Shown: positions 32,283 through 41,694, numbered from the stretch's first letter. The stretch: DNA of 64,000 bases from Bacteroides zhangwenhongii (GCF_009193325.2 NZ_CP059856.1:3720001-3784000), one strand, 5' to 3'. Translations and numbers: made by a program. Notes: a model not told the origin generated them from the sequence alone.

Positions 32283-32680
32283 TTCAGGTAGGGAGCAAAG
32301 ACGTTGTCAAACAATTCGCTGTCACTCAAACGTCCATTTACTACACATACCGTTTCAACAGTGGATTTCACTACTACTTTATTATCACTTTTACGGAAGA
32401 TGTCCTGATAGAATACGTATTTGACCCCTTCTTTCTTCATGTATAACTTGGATACAAACTCATCTCCGCTCTTCAACGGGGTCTTGAAGGCCATATTAAT
32501 ACGTGCCACCACCGGATCTACTCCCTGTTCATGGAGCCCGGCAAAACTTACGCCTGCCGAAGTCAGAAACTCATGGCGAGTATGCTCCAGATAATGCTGG
32601 TAATTGGCATTGTTCACAATTCCCTGAAGATCGCATTCGTAATCGCGTACCTTCATCTCCAACTCATAGATATAGTTCAT
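32279..32680 (-). CDS. YbgC-type acyl-CoA thioesterase (hot-dog fold)
   Basis: 133 aa, full length for the family. The 4HBT signature RDYECDLQGIVNNANYQHYLEHTRHEFL carries the catalytic Asp in the DLQGIVNN stretch. It hydrolyses acyl-CoA or acyl-ACP thioesters in the cytoplasm; the physiological substrate is unknown. Its stop overlaps the dprA start (ATGA). It follows the U32 gene by 58 bp, so the three may share a transcript from the divergent promoter near 34072. Confidence 0.9.
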   Translation of the reverse strand: MNYIYELEMKVRDYECDLQGIVNNANYQHYLEHTRHEFLTSAGVSFAGLHEQGVDPVVARINMAFKTPLKSGDEFVSKLYMKKEGVKYVFYQDIFRKSDNKVVVKSTVETVCVVNGRLSDSELFDNVFAPYLK

Positions 32681-32738
32681 CTATTGAAAATTAAGGATTA
32701 AAAGTTAAGAATTAAAATTGAAAGCAGGAACGAGGGAG

Positions 32739-34028
32739 TTAACCTCTTTTCTGTTCGATATCAAGACCTTTGAATTTCTTCAATTCTTCGGTAGATACCA
32801 GTTTATATAGCTTGTCACTAGGACGTATCTTATCCGATTTCATGGAGAAATGCTCACCTTTCTTCACTGTCTGCACCGGTTTCAAATCGACACGGGCTTC
32901 TTCCAAGGTCATAAATACCGCACCGGTAGTCGGCCCTGTAATCAGCAGTTTATCGCCTACACTTACTTCAGCAGCCTCCACCAGGAATTCAGACACACCG
33001 ATATTGGAATAATATTTGATACCCTTACCTACATATATCTTACGTTCCGTTGCGGCAGAACCATAGTTACGGGTCCATTCTCCCAAACGCTGTCCCAAGT
33101 AATAACCATTCCAGAAACCACGGTTGAAGACCGTTTTCAAACGTTCATCCCAAGCCGCGATTTTTTCGTCGGTAAATGTATCTTCCAGATAAGCCTTGAT
33201 GGCTTCCTTATAGCATTCGACCACTGTACGCACATATTCAGGACCACGGGCACGCCCTTCAATCTTGAACACACGTACGCCCGCATCCATCATTTTATTC
33301 ATAAAGTGGATGGTTTTCAGGTCCTTCGGTGACATGATATATTCGTTATCAATATCGAGTTCCACATCTGTTTCCTTATCACGGACGGTATATGAACGAC
33401 GGCACACCTGCATACAAGCGCCACGATTGGCGGAGTTATTCATTTCATGCAGAGAGAGATAACACTTACCCGATACAGCCATACAAAGCGCACCGTGACA
33501 GAACATTTCAATACGAATCAGCTCACCGCTCGGTCCGCAAATATTCTCTTCCCGAATCTGTCGATAAATCTCCGCCACCTGTTCCAGATTCAACTCACGG
33601 GCCAGTACAACTACATCCGCAAATTGTGCATAGAACTTCAAGGCTTCCGCATTGGAGATATTCAACTGAGTGGAAAGATGTACCTCCAGCCCTATCTGAC
33701 GGGCATAATTCATTACCGCTACATCGGCGGCAATCACAGCAGAAATGCCCGCCTCTTTTGCCGCATCGACAATCGTACGCATCAAAGGAATATCTTTATC
33801 ATAGATAATCGTGTTGACCGTCAGATAACTTTTCATCCCGTGTTCATCACACGTACGGGCAATTTCCCGCAAATCATCAATCGTGAATGTATTGGCCGAA
33901 CGGGCACGCATATTCAGGTTTTCTATACCGAAATAGATAGAATCGGCACCTGCCTGAATGGCCGCAGCAAGAGATTCGTGCGAACCGACAGGAGCCATTA
34001 TTTCAAAATCTTTCAAACTAAGACTCAT
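32739..34028 (-). CDS. Peptidase U32 family protein (likely RNA hydroxylation, TrhP/RlhA type)
   Basis: 429 aa. Begins with the TIM-barrel-like motif FEIMAPVGSHESLAAAIQAGADSIYFGIENLNMRA, followed by VHLSTQLNISN, the U32 signature (EMFCHGALCMAVSGKCYLS) and RGACMQVCRRSY. These give the Cys set that can bind an iron-sulfur cluster. FKIEGRARGPEYVRTVVECYKEAI is also typical. The family was named for a collagenase, but E. coli members (YegQ/TrhP and RlhA) hydroxylate tRNA or 23S rRNA. The gene next door, across a divergent promoter, encodes another RNA modifier (dihydrouridine synthase), which favours the RNA role. Which RNA is modified is not decided here. Confidence 0.9.
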   Translation of the reverse strand: MSLSLKDFEIMAPVGSHESLAAAIQAGADSIYFGIENLNMRARSANTFTIDDLREIARTCDEHGMKSYLTVNTIIYDKDIPLMRTIVDAAKEAGISAVIAADVAVMNYARQIGLEVHLSTQLNISNAEALKFYAQFADVVVLARELNLEQVAEIYRQIREENICGPSGELIRIEMFCHGALCMAVSGKCYLSLHEMNNSANRGACMQVCRRSYTVRDKETDVELDIDNEYIMSPKDLKTIHFMNKMMDAGVRVFKIEGRARGPEYVRTVVECYKEAIKAYLEDTFTDEKIAAWDERLKTVFNRGFWNGYYLGQRLGEWTRNYGSAATERKIYVGKGIKYYSNIGVSEFLVEAAEVSVGDKLLITGPTTGAVFMTLEEARVDLKPVQTVKKGEHFSMKSDKIRPSDKLYKLVSTEELKKFKGLDIEQKRG

Positions 34029-34071
34029 AGAATATATACTTATTTGTATCAGTTAAGCAAATGAATGCGTA

Positions 34072-34099
34072 CAAAGGTAGGCTTTTTTCCGTATTTTTG
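34072..34099. promoter_or_regulatory. Divergent overlapping promoters for the U32 gene and the dus gene
   Basis: Minus strand: TACCTTTG at 34079-34072. Plus strand: TATTTTTG at 34092-34099. The two -7 boxes are only 12 bp apart and point outward, so their upstream elements overlap. Polymerase on one side would hinder the other. Confidence 0.5.
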
Positions 34100-34152
34100 C
34101 AGCGAAAACAAGAAGTTACTTCAATCATAAACAGTAAATAACAAAATCATAT

Positions 34153-35175
34153 ATGAAAATTGGTCCTATAGATTTGGGTAAACACCCTATTCTGCTCGCT
34201 CCTATGGAAGACGTGACTGATCCGGCTTTCCGCCTGATGTGCAAGAAGTTCGGAGCAGACATGGTATACACCGAGTTTGTATCAAGCGACGCACTGATAC
34301 GTGCAGTCAGCAAGACCGCACAAAAGCTCAGTATCAGTGATGAAGAACGCCCTGTCGCCATTCAGATCTACGGAAAAGATACGGAGACAATGGTAGAAGC
34401 AGCCAAAATTGTGGAAGAAGCGCAGCCCGACATTCTGGATATCAATTTCGGATGTCCGGTGAAAAGAGTGGCCGGAAAAGGGGCAGGAGCAGGAATGTTG
34501 CAGAATATTCCGAAAATGCTGGAGATTACCCGTGCCGTAGTAGATGCAGTAAAGATTCCCGTAACTGTGAAAACCCGTTTGGGATGGGACGCCAATAATA
34601 AGATTATCGTAGATTTAGCGGAACAGTTACAAGATTGCGGAATTGCCGCATTGACTATTCATGGCCGTACCCGTGCACAAATGTATACCGGAGAAGCCGA
34701 CTGGACACTGATAGGTGAAGTGAAGAAGAATCCACGGATGCATATTCCTATTATCGGCAATGGTGACGTGACTACGCCTCAACGCTGCAAAGAGTGCTTT
34801 GACCGCTATGGAGTAGATGCAGTAATGATCGGGCGTGCCAGCTTCGGACGTCCGTGGATATTCAAGGAAGTGAAACACTATCTGGAAACCAGTGAAGAAC
34901 TGCCACCACTCAGTTTCGACTGGTGCATGGATGTACTACGCCAGGAGGTGGTCGACAGCGTCAATCTGCTGGACGAACGCAGAGGTATCCTGCACGTACG
35001 CCGTCATCTGGCCGCCAGCCCCCTATTCAAAGGAATTCCCAATTTCCGCAACACACGCATTGCCATGCTACGGGCAGAAACTAAGGAGGAGCTCTTTCGG
35101 ATATTTGATGAGATACTTACCAATCCATCCGTACAGAATCCTGCGGAGCAATACTATCCATATCCCCCCGTATGA
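34153..35175 (+). CDS. dusB: tRNA-dihydrouridine synthase (DusB-like)
   Basis: 340 aa. FMN-dependent TIM barrel beginning LLAPMEDVTDPAFR. The catalytic Cys101 sits in INFGCPVKRVAGKGAGAGML, and FMN/tRNA-binding motifs VTVKTRLGWD, LTIHGRTRAQMYTG, PIIGNGDV and AVMIGRASFGRPW follow. A helical C-terminal domain (about 250-340) contacts tRNA. It reduces uridine to dihydrouridine in the tRNA D-loop. The 3' end overlaps the converging anti-sigma-like gene by 59 bp. The B-type assignment is by general similarity. Confidence 0.93.
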   Translation: MKIGPIDLGKHPILLAPMEDVTDPAFRLMCKKFGADMVYTEFVSSDALIRAVSKTAQKLSISDEERPVAIQIYGKDTETMVEAAKIVEEAQPDILDINFGCPVKRVAGKGAGAGMLQNIPKMLEITRAVVDAVKIPVTVKTRLGWDANNKIIVDLAEQLQDCGIAALTIHGRTRAQMYTGEADWTLIGEVKKNPRMHIPIIGNGDVTTPQRCKECFDRYGVDAVMIGRASFGRPWIFKEVKHYLETSEELPPLSFDWCMDVLRQEVVDSVNLLDERRGILHVRRHLAASPLFKGIPNFRNTRIAMLRAETKEELFRIFDEILTNPSVQNPAEQYYPYPPV

Positions 35176-35497
35176 TGGGGGGATTGACTTTCAGTTGATG
35201 TACATCCTCCGGCAATAGATGACCGTCTTTCCGTATCGAAGAGTAATAATACCAATATCCGCCACCTCCCAATACGACACAAGCTACCGAAGCGGCTATC
35301 ATCCAATTACGAAAAGTTCCTTTTCTTTTTTCTTTCCGCTGAATGGACGATATAACCGAACGCAGTCGTACTAATTCCTCTTTGCAATCATCACAAGTCA
35401 GGAGATGATGCTGGAACTCGGTTTCTTCTTCCCTACCCATACGGTTCTGTATATATAACCAAACATCCGCACGTTTGTATCCACACTTCTTTTCCAT
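35117..35497 (-). CDS. Zinc-finger anti-sigma-like single-pass membrane protein
   Basis: 126 aa from the ATG at 35497, which has GGAGGA eight bases upstream; the ATG at 35518 overlaps the previous stop but has no such site. His31, Cys35 and Cys38 form Hx3Cx2C, the core of the ZAS anti-sigma domain (HHLLTCDDC). One membrane helix lies at about 64-86, with a short polar outer tail. It directly follows a gene whose C-terminus resembles sigma region 4, so it probably holds that factor at the membrane. Its 3' end overlaps dusB on the other strand. Confidence 0.7.
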   Translation of the reverse strand: MEKKCGYKRADVWLYIQNRMGREEETEFQHHLLTCDDCKEELVRLRSVISSIQRKEKRKGTFRNWMIAASVACVVLGGGGYWYYYSSIRKDGHLLPEDVHQLKVNPPIIRGDMDSIAPQDSVRMDW

Positions 35498-35514
35498 TTT
35501 TATATTCCTCCGGT

Positions 35515-36702
35515 TCATTCCGTTGCAAAAGGGACTTCCCCCTTTCTTTTATAAAGTTTTATCAAATCCGCCATCCGTTTCTTCAAATATTCCTTTCCAC
35601 GGCTGACAGACTTTCTCAGATTCACTAATTTAGACGTATCCGATGTATTATACAATATCCGTACTACCTCTTCATATGGCTTGTTTTCTACATAAAGCAG
35701 TAACATAGCCCGTGCCAACTCTTCTCTTCCCTCCACCAATTCTCCATACACCTTGCCACTTCCATAACTTAATACATCCACCAGCGCACAGCATACCTCG
35801 TACTCATCCTTCTCATCTATATCAAGCAAATAATCAAAACGTCTGTTTGCTCCGCACGTATCCACTTCTCTCCTATCTTCTTTCGCCTGTTCCACTTTCC
35901 CCCAATCTTCTTCACTCAGCAGAATCTCCTCCCTTTTCCTGCTTTCCGTCCTAAGCCATTCACGAAACTTATTCCTTCCGGTCATCTGCAGTGAATTCAA
36001 CAGATGACGTGCCGACGTAATTTGCTCCAACTTCCCCCGTTCCATCTGTTCCTGAACGGAAAGCACCGTTTCCATACTGACTTCCTGTATCATTTCCGTG
36101 TCTTCCTTTCCTCCCATATCCACTACCAGAAAACGTACAAAACGGCGGATCAATCTCCATATCTCCTCCCAGAACTCATTATCTTTCGCTGTCAGGCGTG
36201 CATAAAGCAATGGATATTTTAAGGGAAACAACAAAGACAATTCATCTATGCAAACAGTCTCCAGGTGTCCGGGTGAGACGAACAACGTCCCGTTGCAACA
36301 GGTTTTCTTATAAAACCCTTCAAAAAAGGCTGAAGATAATTTGAACGCAACAGTACGCCCTTCCTCCATTTTCAACTCATCATCCAACGTCAATTCCGTC
36401 TGTTTCTTCCGAAGGCGGAACACTGCATTTTGTAGCAACCGTTTCACCATGCGAAACATACAACGTTTCTCTGACTTCCGATGGAAAAATCCGGCAAATC
36501 TCCGACGGGTATACCAATCATTCAATAATCGCTCTTTCCATTCGGCGAATTCTATCAAGGAACAGCTCTCCGGTAAAATACCGGTTTGAGCGACAAGTTC
36601 CCTTATCGCCGCCTGTCTGTCCGCAATAAATCCACTCCTTTCCAGTTCATAGCGTTCGCACTCTTTCGCTACGAGTTCCTCTATCGCTTGATTAGTAATC
36701 AT
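35515..36702 (-). CDS. Unusual sigma-factor-like cytoplasmic protein
   Basis: 395 aa, no signal peptide or membrane helix. I do not recognise the whole protein. The last 70 residues (ARAMLLLYVENKPYEEVVRILYNTSDTSKLVNLRKSVSRGKEYLKKRMADLIKLY) resemble sigma70 region 4: a helix-turn-helix with a Ser-Arg-Gly-Lys recognition stretch. The middle is helical, Lys/Arg/Glu-rich, and may contain a much diverged region 2. At 395 aa it is twice the length of an ECF sigma factor. It is followed 17 bp later by a zinc-finger anti-sigma-like gene, the usual sigma/anti-sigma order. It overlaps the upstream transglutaminase-like gene by four bases. An alternative is a DNA-binding protein unrelated to sigma. Confidence 0.5.
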   Translation of the reverse strand: MITNQAIEELVAKECERYELERSGFIADRQAAIRELVAQTGILPESCSLIEFAEWKERLLNDWYTRRRFAGFFHRKSEKRCMFRMVKRLLQNAVFRLRKKQTELTLDDELKMEEGRTVAFKLSSAFFEGFYKKTCCNGTLFVSPGHLETVCIDELSLLFPLKYPLLYARLTAKDNEFWEEIWRLIRRFVRFLVVDMGGKEDTEMIQEVSMETVLSVQEQMERGKLEQITSARHLLNSLQMTGRNKFREWLRTESRKREEILLSEEDWGKVEQAKEDRREVDTCGANRRFDYLLDIDEKDEYEVCCALVDVLSYGSGKVYGELVEGREELARAMLLLYVENKPYEEVVRILYNTSDTSKLVNLRKSVSRGKEYLKKRMADLIKLYKRKGEVPFATE

Positions 36703-38171
36703 AATCTAATGACTTTAGCCCGTTTCGTTCTATAAGAAGGCATCATTTGCCCCGCTTTCGCATTCACGTAAGTAGGATCACATACGACATATCTTTTACC
36801 ATTCAATTCGACATAAGCTCCCCTTATCTGATCCTTACCCACGGAAACGGCGGTTGCCATGTGTCCCGGATAATCAAGCAACACCACTTCCCTACCCAAA
36901 AGATGGCGGACAAGCCAGGCAAAAAGTATGGAACGATCTTCGCAATCGGAAGCCGGATAATAAAAATTCTCTGCCATAAAGAAAGGCTTTTCATATCCAA
37001 ACTGTTCTCCGTCAGTCTGATAACGAAATCCGGCCTGTACCCACAATAGTAATCGGTTGAGCGCCTCAGCAAAAGGCTTTCCCGATAAGTGCGCAGACAA
37101 AGCGGCTTTCAACTGTTTACCAAGTCTGTCCGTAACAGCCGCACGAGCATATACCGCTAACTCGCACGAAGGATATTCCTTGTAAAACCGTATCTCATTC
37201 TGATTCACCTCTCCTTTTATTTCCATCTCCGCAGCCTTGACACAAAAAGATTTCGGTAATACAGGCAGTAGCAATTCTTTGTGCATCATCAATGACAGAT
37301 AAGGAGCCTGAACCAATTTATCCGGCAACCGATAGGTAAATATACTCGAATGACCCTTCATCTTTTTATCTTCATCGGAAATCACATAAAATAATTTTCC
37401 ATCCAACTCCAAATAAGGGCAGGCATATACCTCTTCACGAACAGGGAGCAACAATACCAGAAAGTTGTCTACCCTGCCCAAACGTACATCATAACCGGAC
37501 TGTACCAGCAAGAAGTGCTGGAATACCATCCGGCAGTCTTTACTCTGTAAGCTTGAAAGGCGGGCAGCCACTTTTTTCGCCAGTAAAAAATAAGCCCAAT
37601 CGTTCATCTGCATCTTCTGTTTGTGGTGAAGCATATCCTTTAATAATGTCGTAAAACGACTATCTGTAATGTCTTTCCAAAGATTCCCCACCGAACGCTC
37701 CGTTATACCGGACAACGAGAACTGCCGACGTTGATAGTGTATAGCCAATTCCGCCCCGAAGAAATCTAATCGCAACGAATCATTCGTTTGTCCTAACCAA
37801 CGGTTGTCCGAATCCTCCTCTTTCTGTCCTCCTCTACGGACAGGCATACTGTCCGGTATCTTTTCCAGTATCCCGTCAACCTTCACTGCTTCATCCCGCA
37901 TATTTTTCTCTTCTTGAAACAAGACAGGGGACAAAGGTTTCGGTGTTTCATCAGGAACTTTTCCCTGAAACAAGCGATATTCTTTCCATGCTTTTGTCAG
38001 AAAATCAATATATTCCGCATTAATCTCCCGTCGGAAATCATTGTAGTCTTCCAACAGTTCTTCCCGAAAACCGGTGAACCCATTGCTTCCAAACGAGTTG
38101 TCATCTTGGGCGGACAACTGAACCGAGAAGGCAATGAATAGGAATGCGCAGAATAATATACGTCTATTCAT
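36699..38171 (-). CDS. Secreted transglutaminase-like (cysteine peptidase fold) protein
   Basis: 490 aa from the ATG at 38171, which starts the signal peptide MNRRILFCAFLFIAFSVQLSAQ; an ATG at 38195 would place eight polar residues before it. The C-terminal domain shows the transglutaminase-like triad: Cys about 410 in ASDCEDRSILFAWL, His about 437 in DYPGHMATAV, and Asp about 465 in RYVVCDPTYV. The larger N-terminal part is unknown, with PLSPV and PVRRGGQ linkers. Such domains in bacteria cleave or cross-link peptides. It is the first gene of a three-gene unit with the sigma-like and anti-sigma-like proteins, overlapping the sigma-like gene by four bases. Confidence 0.75.
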   Translation of the reverse strand: MNRRILFCAFLFIAFSVQLSAQDDNSFGSNGFTGFREELLEDYNDFRREINAEYIDFLTKAWKEYRLFQGKVPDETPKPLSPVLFQEEKNMRDEAVKVDGILEKIPDSMPVRRGGQKEEDSDNRWLGQTNDSLRLDFFGAELAIHYQRRQFSLSGITERSVGNLWKDITDSRFTTLLKDMLHHKQKMQMNDWAYFLLAKKVAARLSSLQSKDCRMVFQHFLLVQSGYDVRLGRVDNFLVLLLPVREEVYACPYLELDGKLFYVISDEDKKMKGHSSIFTYRLPDKLVQAPYLSLMMHKELLLPVLPKSFCVKAAEMEIKGEVNQNEIRFYKEYPSCELAVYARAAVTDRLGKQLKAALSAHLSGKPFAEALNRLLLWVQAGFRYQTDGEQFGYEKPFFMAENFYYPASDCEDRSILFAWLVRHLLGREVVLLDYPGHMATAVSVGKDQIRGAYVELNGKRYVVCDPTYVNAKAGQMMPSYRTKRAKVIRL

Positions 38172-38259
38172 ACTGAAAGAAAAGACATCGTTCATTGTAC
38201 TTATTTTTAGTTACTGCAACGGAAACAATCAGTGTCGTATGAGACTTCAGAGAAGTTTC

Positions 38260-39246
38260 CTATTTCTTAGGCTGATAGGCCTTATATTTTTCATCATCCG
38301 ACAGGGCTTGTTCTGGTTCGACTGGAGTTAATTGCTCGGTAGTAGCGACCAATCGTTCCAATAATACCTTTTCAGCCGCTTTCACTAATCGTTCGCTATA
38401 ATCCTCCCTATTCCGTAAGATTTCTTTCAGATTTTCATCCGACCGCATACGTATGCTATCCATATATCCGTCTGTCTCTACCTTTGGATGCGCAGGAGTA
38501 TGCTCTTCAATCGACCGTTCTCCCTTGCCTATCTCCCCCGGCTCCGTAGCTACAGATACAAGCAACACCACAACCGTATAAATAATAAAAGGAATATGGG
38601 TAAATCCTATGAGAACAAAAAAAACGGCCAAAGCCATCAAGGTTCCGGGTTCCATTCCCCTCAACGAGTCCTTACACATAAAAGCAAAAATAGTCCAGAC
38701 AGTCGCTGTCACCAGAAACTTCCAATGCTCTTTATAATACCATCCCATACTACTCCATGAAGCAATAATCATCAATGAACCTACGAAAATAGTAAGAGCG
38801 GCCCCTGCTCCAAGTTCCACCCCACCCAGACTGCTATAAACACCCAGTTCATTTGTCACATAGCCATATCCGACCCCCACCGTAAAAGATAAAACAGTAG
38901 GAATCACTGCTGTATAAAAAGAAAGCCATGGGAGACGTATAAAATATTGAACTATCGGATTCACAATGCAAAGTAACGGAATCAGATAAAGAATATTTGC
39001 ATAATTGACTATTTCTGTGCCATCCGAAGAAAATATACTTGAGAGGTCAGAGATTCCCCGACCCAAACGGGATAATTGTGTTATTCCCTCAAAAAAAGAA
39101 TAAGACTGATGAGTAACAAATCCGAATGTTCCCGAACCGCCAATGGATAACGTTATCCACGGCAGAAACAAAGAAATCAATAGAACGACCGAACCAACCA
39201 TTTCTATAAAAGCGGATTTTCCATGAACTTTTTGTTTGTTTATCAT
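38260..39246 (-). CDS. Polytopic membrane protein of unknown function
   Basis: 328 aa. About six or seven hydrophobic segments cover residues 10-245 (for example MVGSVVLLISLFLPWITLSI, ILYLIPLLCIVNPIVQYFI, IIYTVVVLLVSVA). The cytoplasmic tail of about 80 residues is charged (EEHTPAHPKVETDGYMDSIRMRSDENLKEIL...). No transporter or enzyme signature is recognised. It is the last gene of the minus-strand run of exported proteins that starts near 47036, 42 bp after a lipoprotein gene. Confidence 0.7.
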   Translation of the reverse strand: MINKQKVHGKSAFIEMVGSVVLLISLFLPWITLSIGGSGTFGFVTHQSYSFFEGITQLSRLGRGISDLSSIFSSDGTEIVNYANILYLIPLLCIVNPIVQYFIRLPWLSFYTAVIPTVLSFTVGVGYGYVTNELGVYSSLGGVELGAGAALTIFVGSLMIIASWSSMGWYYKEHWKFLVTATVWTIFAFMCKDSLRGMEPGTLMALAVFFVLIGFTHIPFIIYTVVVLLVSVATEPGEIGKGERSIEEHTPAHPKVETDGYMDSIRMRSDENLKEILRNREDYSERLVKAAEKVLLERLVATTEQLTPVEPEQALSDDEKYKAYQPKK

Positions 39247-39288
39247 ACTATTATAACTTTATGATGATTACTTAGTTTTGTTTTCCCC

Positions 39289-40161
39289 TCATAATAATAT
39301 CTCATTAAGTTTCACAGGCAATGTTTTCTCTCCGTTGCTCCAACTACCGCTCCATCCACCTTGTCCGTCAGTAGTGAGCGTGAATGTACCAGTCACGGTA
39401 CCGTTGTTGTATTCCTTTAGCATATAGACACCGTTTTCCACCATACCTTCTAAAAGGATGGGAGTGTTGTACTTTGTATAGCAATAGTGTCCCCTTACCT
39501 TCGCATCGGGATCCGGATTGTTCAACGCCATCTTAATTTTAGCTTTCGAAAGCGTCCCTTCCAAGTGTACATGACCTTGTCCGGAAACAACACTGCTCTT
39601 AAATGCCAACTTCGTTTCATCCCACAATATTTGATAATCATTAATCATCCCTTGTTCCACATCGGCGGCATCTACCACCTCACCATCCGTCAGTGTCATT
39701 GACTTACTCTTCGGGTCGTACACCAGTTTCGCACTTATAATGGCACCGCTCAAAGATTCATACTGAATATCCGCCTCATTACCATTCACCTTGCACGCCA
39801 CGATGTTACAGTTTCCCTCGTGACGGTCATTCGCCACAAAGAAACCGCCATTATTCCATCCGAAACCATTGTAAATGGATTTCTCATAGAGATTGATAGC
39901 CAACGTCACTTCATAACGACCGTATGGCAGTCCGCCCTCTTCGTCCGTTTCCGCTTCCAGCTCGAACACCCATACTCCCTTGAAAGGTTGAGCGTTTTCT
40001 TCAATCACGCTTTCCGCATGAACAGTACTAGCAGTCACCGTATCTGCCAGCGACTCAAACAAGTAGGCTTTTGATTCTTGATTATCCGCATTACCGGATC
40101 TGTTTTTGCAGCCGACAATGGCAAACAATAAAACAACTAAAAGTAAATAATTCGCTTTCAT
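39289..40161 (-). CDS. Lipoprotein of unknown function
   Basis: 290 aa. Lipobox FAIVGC, Cys18. The body is beta-rich with glycines and repeats of the type GRYEVTLAINLYEKSIYNGFGWNNGG and TFTLTTDGQGGWSGSWSNGEKTLPVKL at the C-terminus. No catalytic motif or known domain is seen. It lies in a run of small lipoproteins on the same strand, before the membrane protein gene. Confidence 0.7.
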   Translation of the reverse strand: MKANYLLLVVLLFAIVGCKNRSGNADNQESKAYLFESLADTVTASTVHAESVIEENAQPFKGVWVFELEAETDEEGGLPYGRYEVTLAINLYEKSIYNGFGWNNGGFFVANDRHEGNCNIVACKVNGNEADIQYESLSGAIISAKLVYDPKSKSMTLTDGEVVDAADVEQGMINDYQILWDETKLAFKSSVVSGQGHVHLEGTLSKAKIKMALNNPDPDAKVRGHYCYTKYNTPILLEGMVENGVYMLKEYNNGTVTGTFTLTTDGQGGWSGSWSNGEKTLPVKLNEILL

Positions 40162-40235
40162 CTTATTAAAATGTGTTTAGTATCTATCTGTAGATTGATA
40201 TCCTTCTTCTTCGTTCTCTTGAGTTGTGGCGGTAT

Positions 40236-40883
40236 TTATTTCTCATCATAATAGTCAATCTCCCGCTCTTCTATATAAGGGAGATTATCTTGTCCCTCTC
40301 CTTTTTGTTCAATCAAACGTTCTGTCCAATTACCCTTTTCATCGAACTGCAAATACTTATAAGTTCCAAAAACCATCAAATGTTTCCCATTATCAATCTC
40401 TGTATTGAATTTTTCCCGGAATCCCTTATTATTATAAGTAAACTTGCTTATTCCTTTATCATTGGGACTATAACGTTCGCAAACAATAGGATTTCCCTTT
40501 TCGTCATAAGTCCAATAAATTCTCATCACAGGCTTCCCACTATCATCTTTATCCACAGATAATACTTCAGCAATCTGTTGCTTTTCATTTCGTATAATAT
40601 CATATGAATTAGATTGATAACTATTAACCAAATTTCCTTGTTTATCAAATACCTCGCACTTGCTTTCCATTCCGTCAGGCAAATAATTAATTATTGTTTT
40701 TCCTGAATACTGTTTTAATGTATCCACACCAATATATAATATATACGTGCTTATTTTGCAAGTTTTTACATTACCTTGTAATTCGCCCAGAATCAAACTT
40801 GACATTGGCTTATTACCATCACATCCTACCACGGAGCAGATCATCATTCCCGACAACAGGAAAATAGAGAAAAATTGTTTCAT
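40236..40883 (-). CDS. Small lipoprotein, paralogue of the 41695-42816 product
   Basis: 215 aa from the ATG at 40883, where the lipoprotein signal MKQFFSIFLLSGMMICSVVGC starts (Cys21). The frame continues 35 codons upstream, but that part overlaps the SH3 gene and lacks a signal. The body has repeated short elements: ELQGNVKTCKISTYIL, NEKQQIAEVL, YWTYDEKGNPIV, FTYNNKGFREKF, YLQFDEKGNWTERLIEQ. They resemble YD-type or RHS-like beta repeats (Y-D-x-x-G-N). It matches the front of the TonB-domain lipoprotein closely in order and wording, so the two arose by duplication. Function unknown. Confidence 0.75.
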   Translation of the reverse strand: MKQFFSIFLLSGMMICSVVGCDGNKPMSSLILGELQGNVKTCKISTYILYIGVDTLKQYSGKTIINYLPDGMESKCEVFDKQGNLVNSYQSNSYDIIRNEKQQIAEVLSVDKDDSGKPVMRIYWTYDEKGNPIVCERYSPNDKGISKFTYNNKGFREKFNTEIDNGKHLMVFGTYKYLQFDEKGNWTERLIEQKGEGQDNLPYIEEREIDYYDEK

Positions 40884-40938
40884 ATTCAAATTATTTTTAA
40901 GATTAATATTTAGGAATGTCTGGTTGTTGCTTGATTTA

Positions 40939-41664
40939 TCACTTTCTATGGAATCCGGTAGAATCATGACACCACTCGTTGCCGTCATTATCGTGAAAGT
41001 TGCTCAGACTGTTTTCGTGTGTTTGGTTCAGCTCTATGCGGTGGCCATATTCATCATACCCTACATACGATTCCAAGTCGGGCTGGCTCCTCTTTTTCTT
41101 TGGGGAAGATTGCATGTCTTTTACCGCCTGCTTGGGATTGAGCAGTCCGGTTATCAATCCGATACCTACACCGATATAAGCTCCCCACTCAGACACTTTA
41201 GGCACACTGCCCGATTCTATGATATCTAAATAGTCAAGCAGGAGACAAATCAGGAGCATTATACCCCCAAAGGCTAATCCCATCGAAATCGCTCGAATAA
41301 GTATGGCGAAAGCATATTTGAAGATGACAATACCCAATATACCCAACACAATCCACATGATGATTTTCCAAGTCGAAGTACCGCTTTTCTCTGCAGATGG
41401 TGGGATCGGTGCTCCTTGACCGGAAGAAACAAGATATTTAGCTGTCACATAACAAGTGTTGCCATTGTAATCGATGACAGCCCATCCATCGCTTATAGCA
41501 GTAACGTCCACTTGCGTGCCATTGCGGAGTTTTCCTACACACATAGCATCGGCATTTGGTTCGCTTCGTACATTCAGCTCCGTATTAACCTGCACCACAT
41601 AATTTGTGGCGATTGCATAGATTGGAAACAGTGCCCAAACAAGATATACAAGAAATCGTTTCAT
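40939..41664 (-). CDS. SH3-domain membrane protein
   Basis: 241 aa. Signal peptide (1-19), then an SH3b domain (about 20-83: YVVQVNTELNVRSEPNADAMCVGKLRNGTQVDVTAISDGWAVIDYNGNTCYVTAKYL), which often binds peptidoglycan or peptides. Two or three hydrophobic segments follow (about 98-160). The tail (180-241) holds SPKKKRSQPDLESYVGYDEYGHRIELNQ and ends polar. It sits between two paralogous lipoprotein genes. Role unknown; a cell-envelope function is likely. Confidence 0.75.
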   Translation of the reverse strand: MKRFLVYLVWALFPIYAIATNYVVQVNTELNVRSEPNADAMCVGKLRNGTQVDVTAISDGWAVIDYNGNTCYVTAKYLVSSGQGAPIPPSAEKSGTSTWKIIMWIVLGILGIVIFKYAFAILIRAISMGLAFGGIMLLICLLLDYLDIIESGSVPKVSEWGAYIGVGIGLITGLLNPKQAVKDMQSSPKKKRSQPDLESYVGYDEYGHRIELNQTHENSLSNFHDNDGNEWCHDSTGFHRK

Positions 41665-41694
41665 GGCAAAAAATTTTGTCTCATCGTCGTCCGA

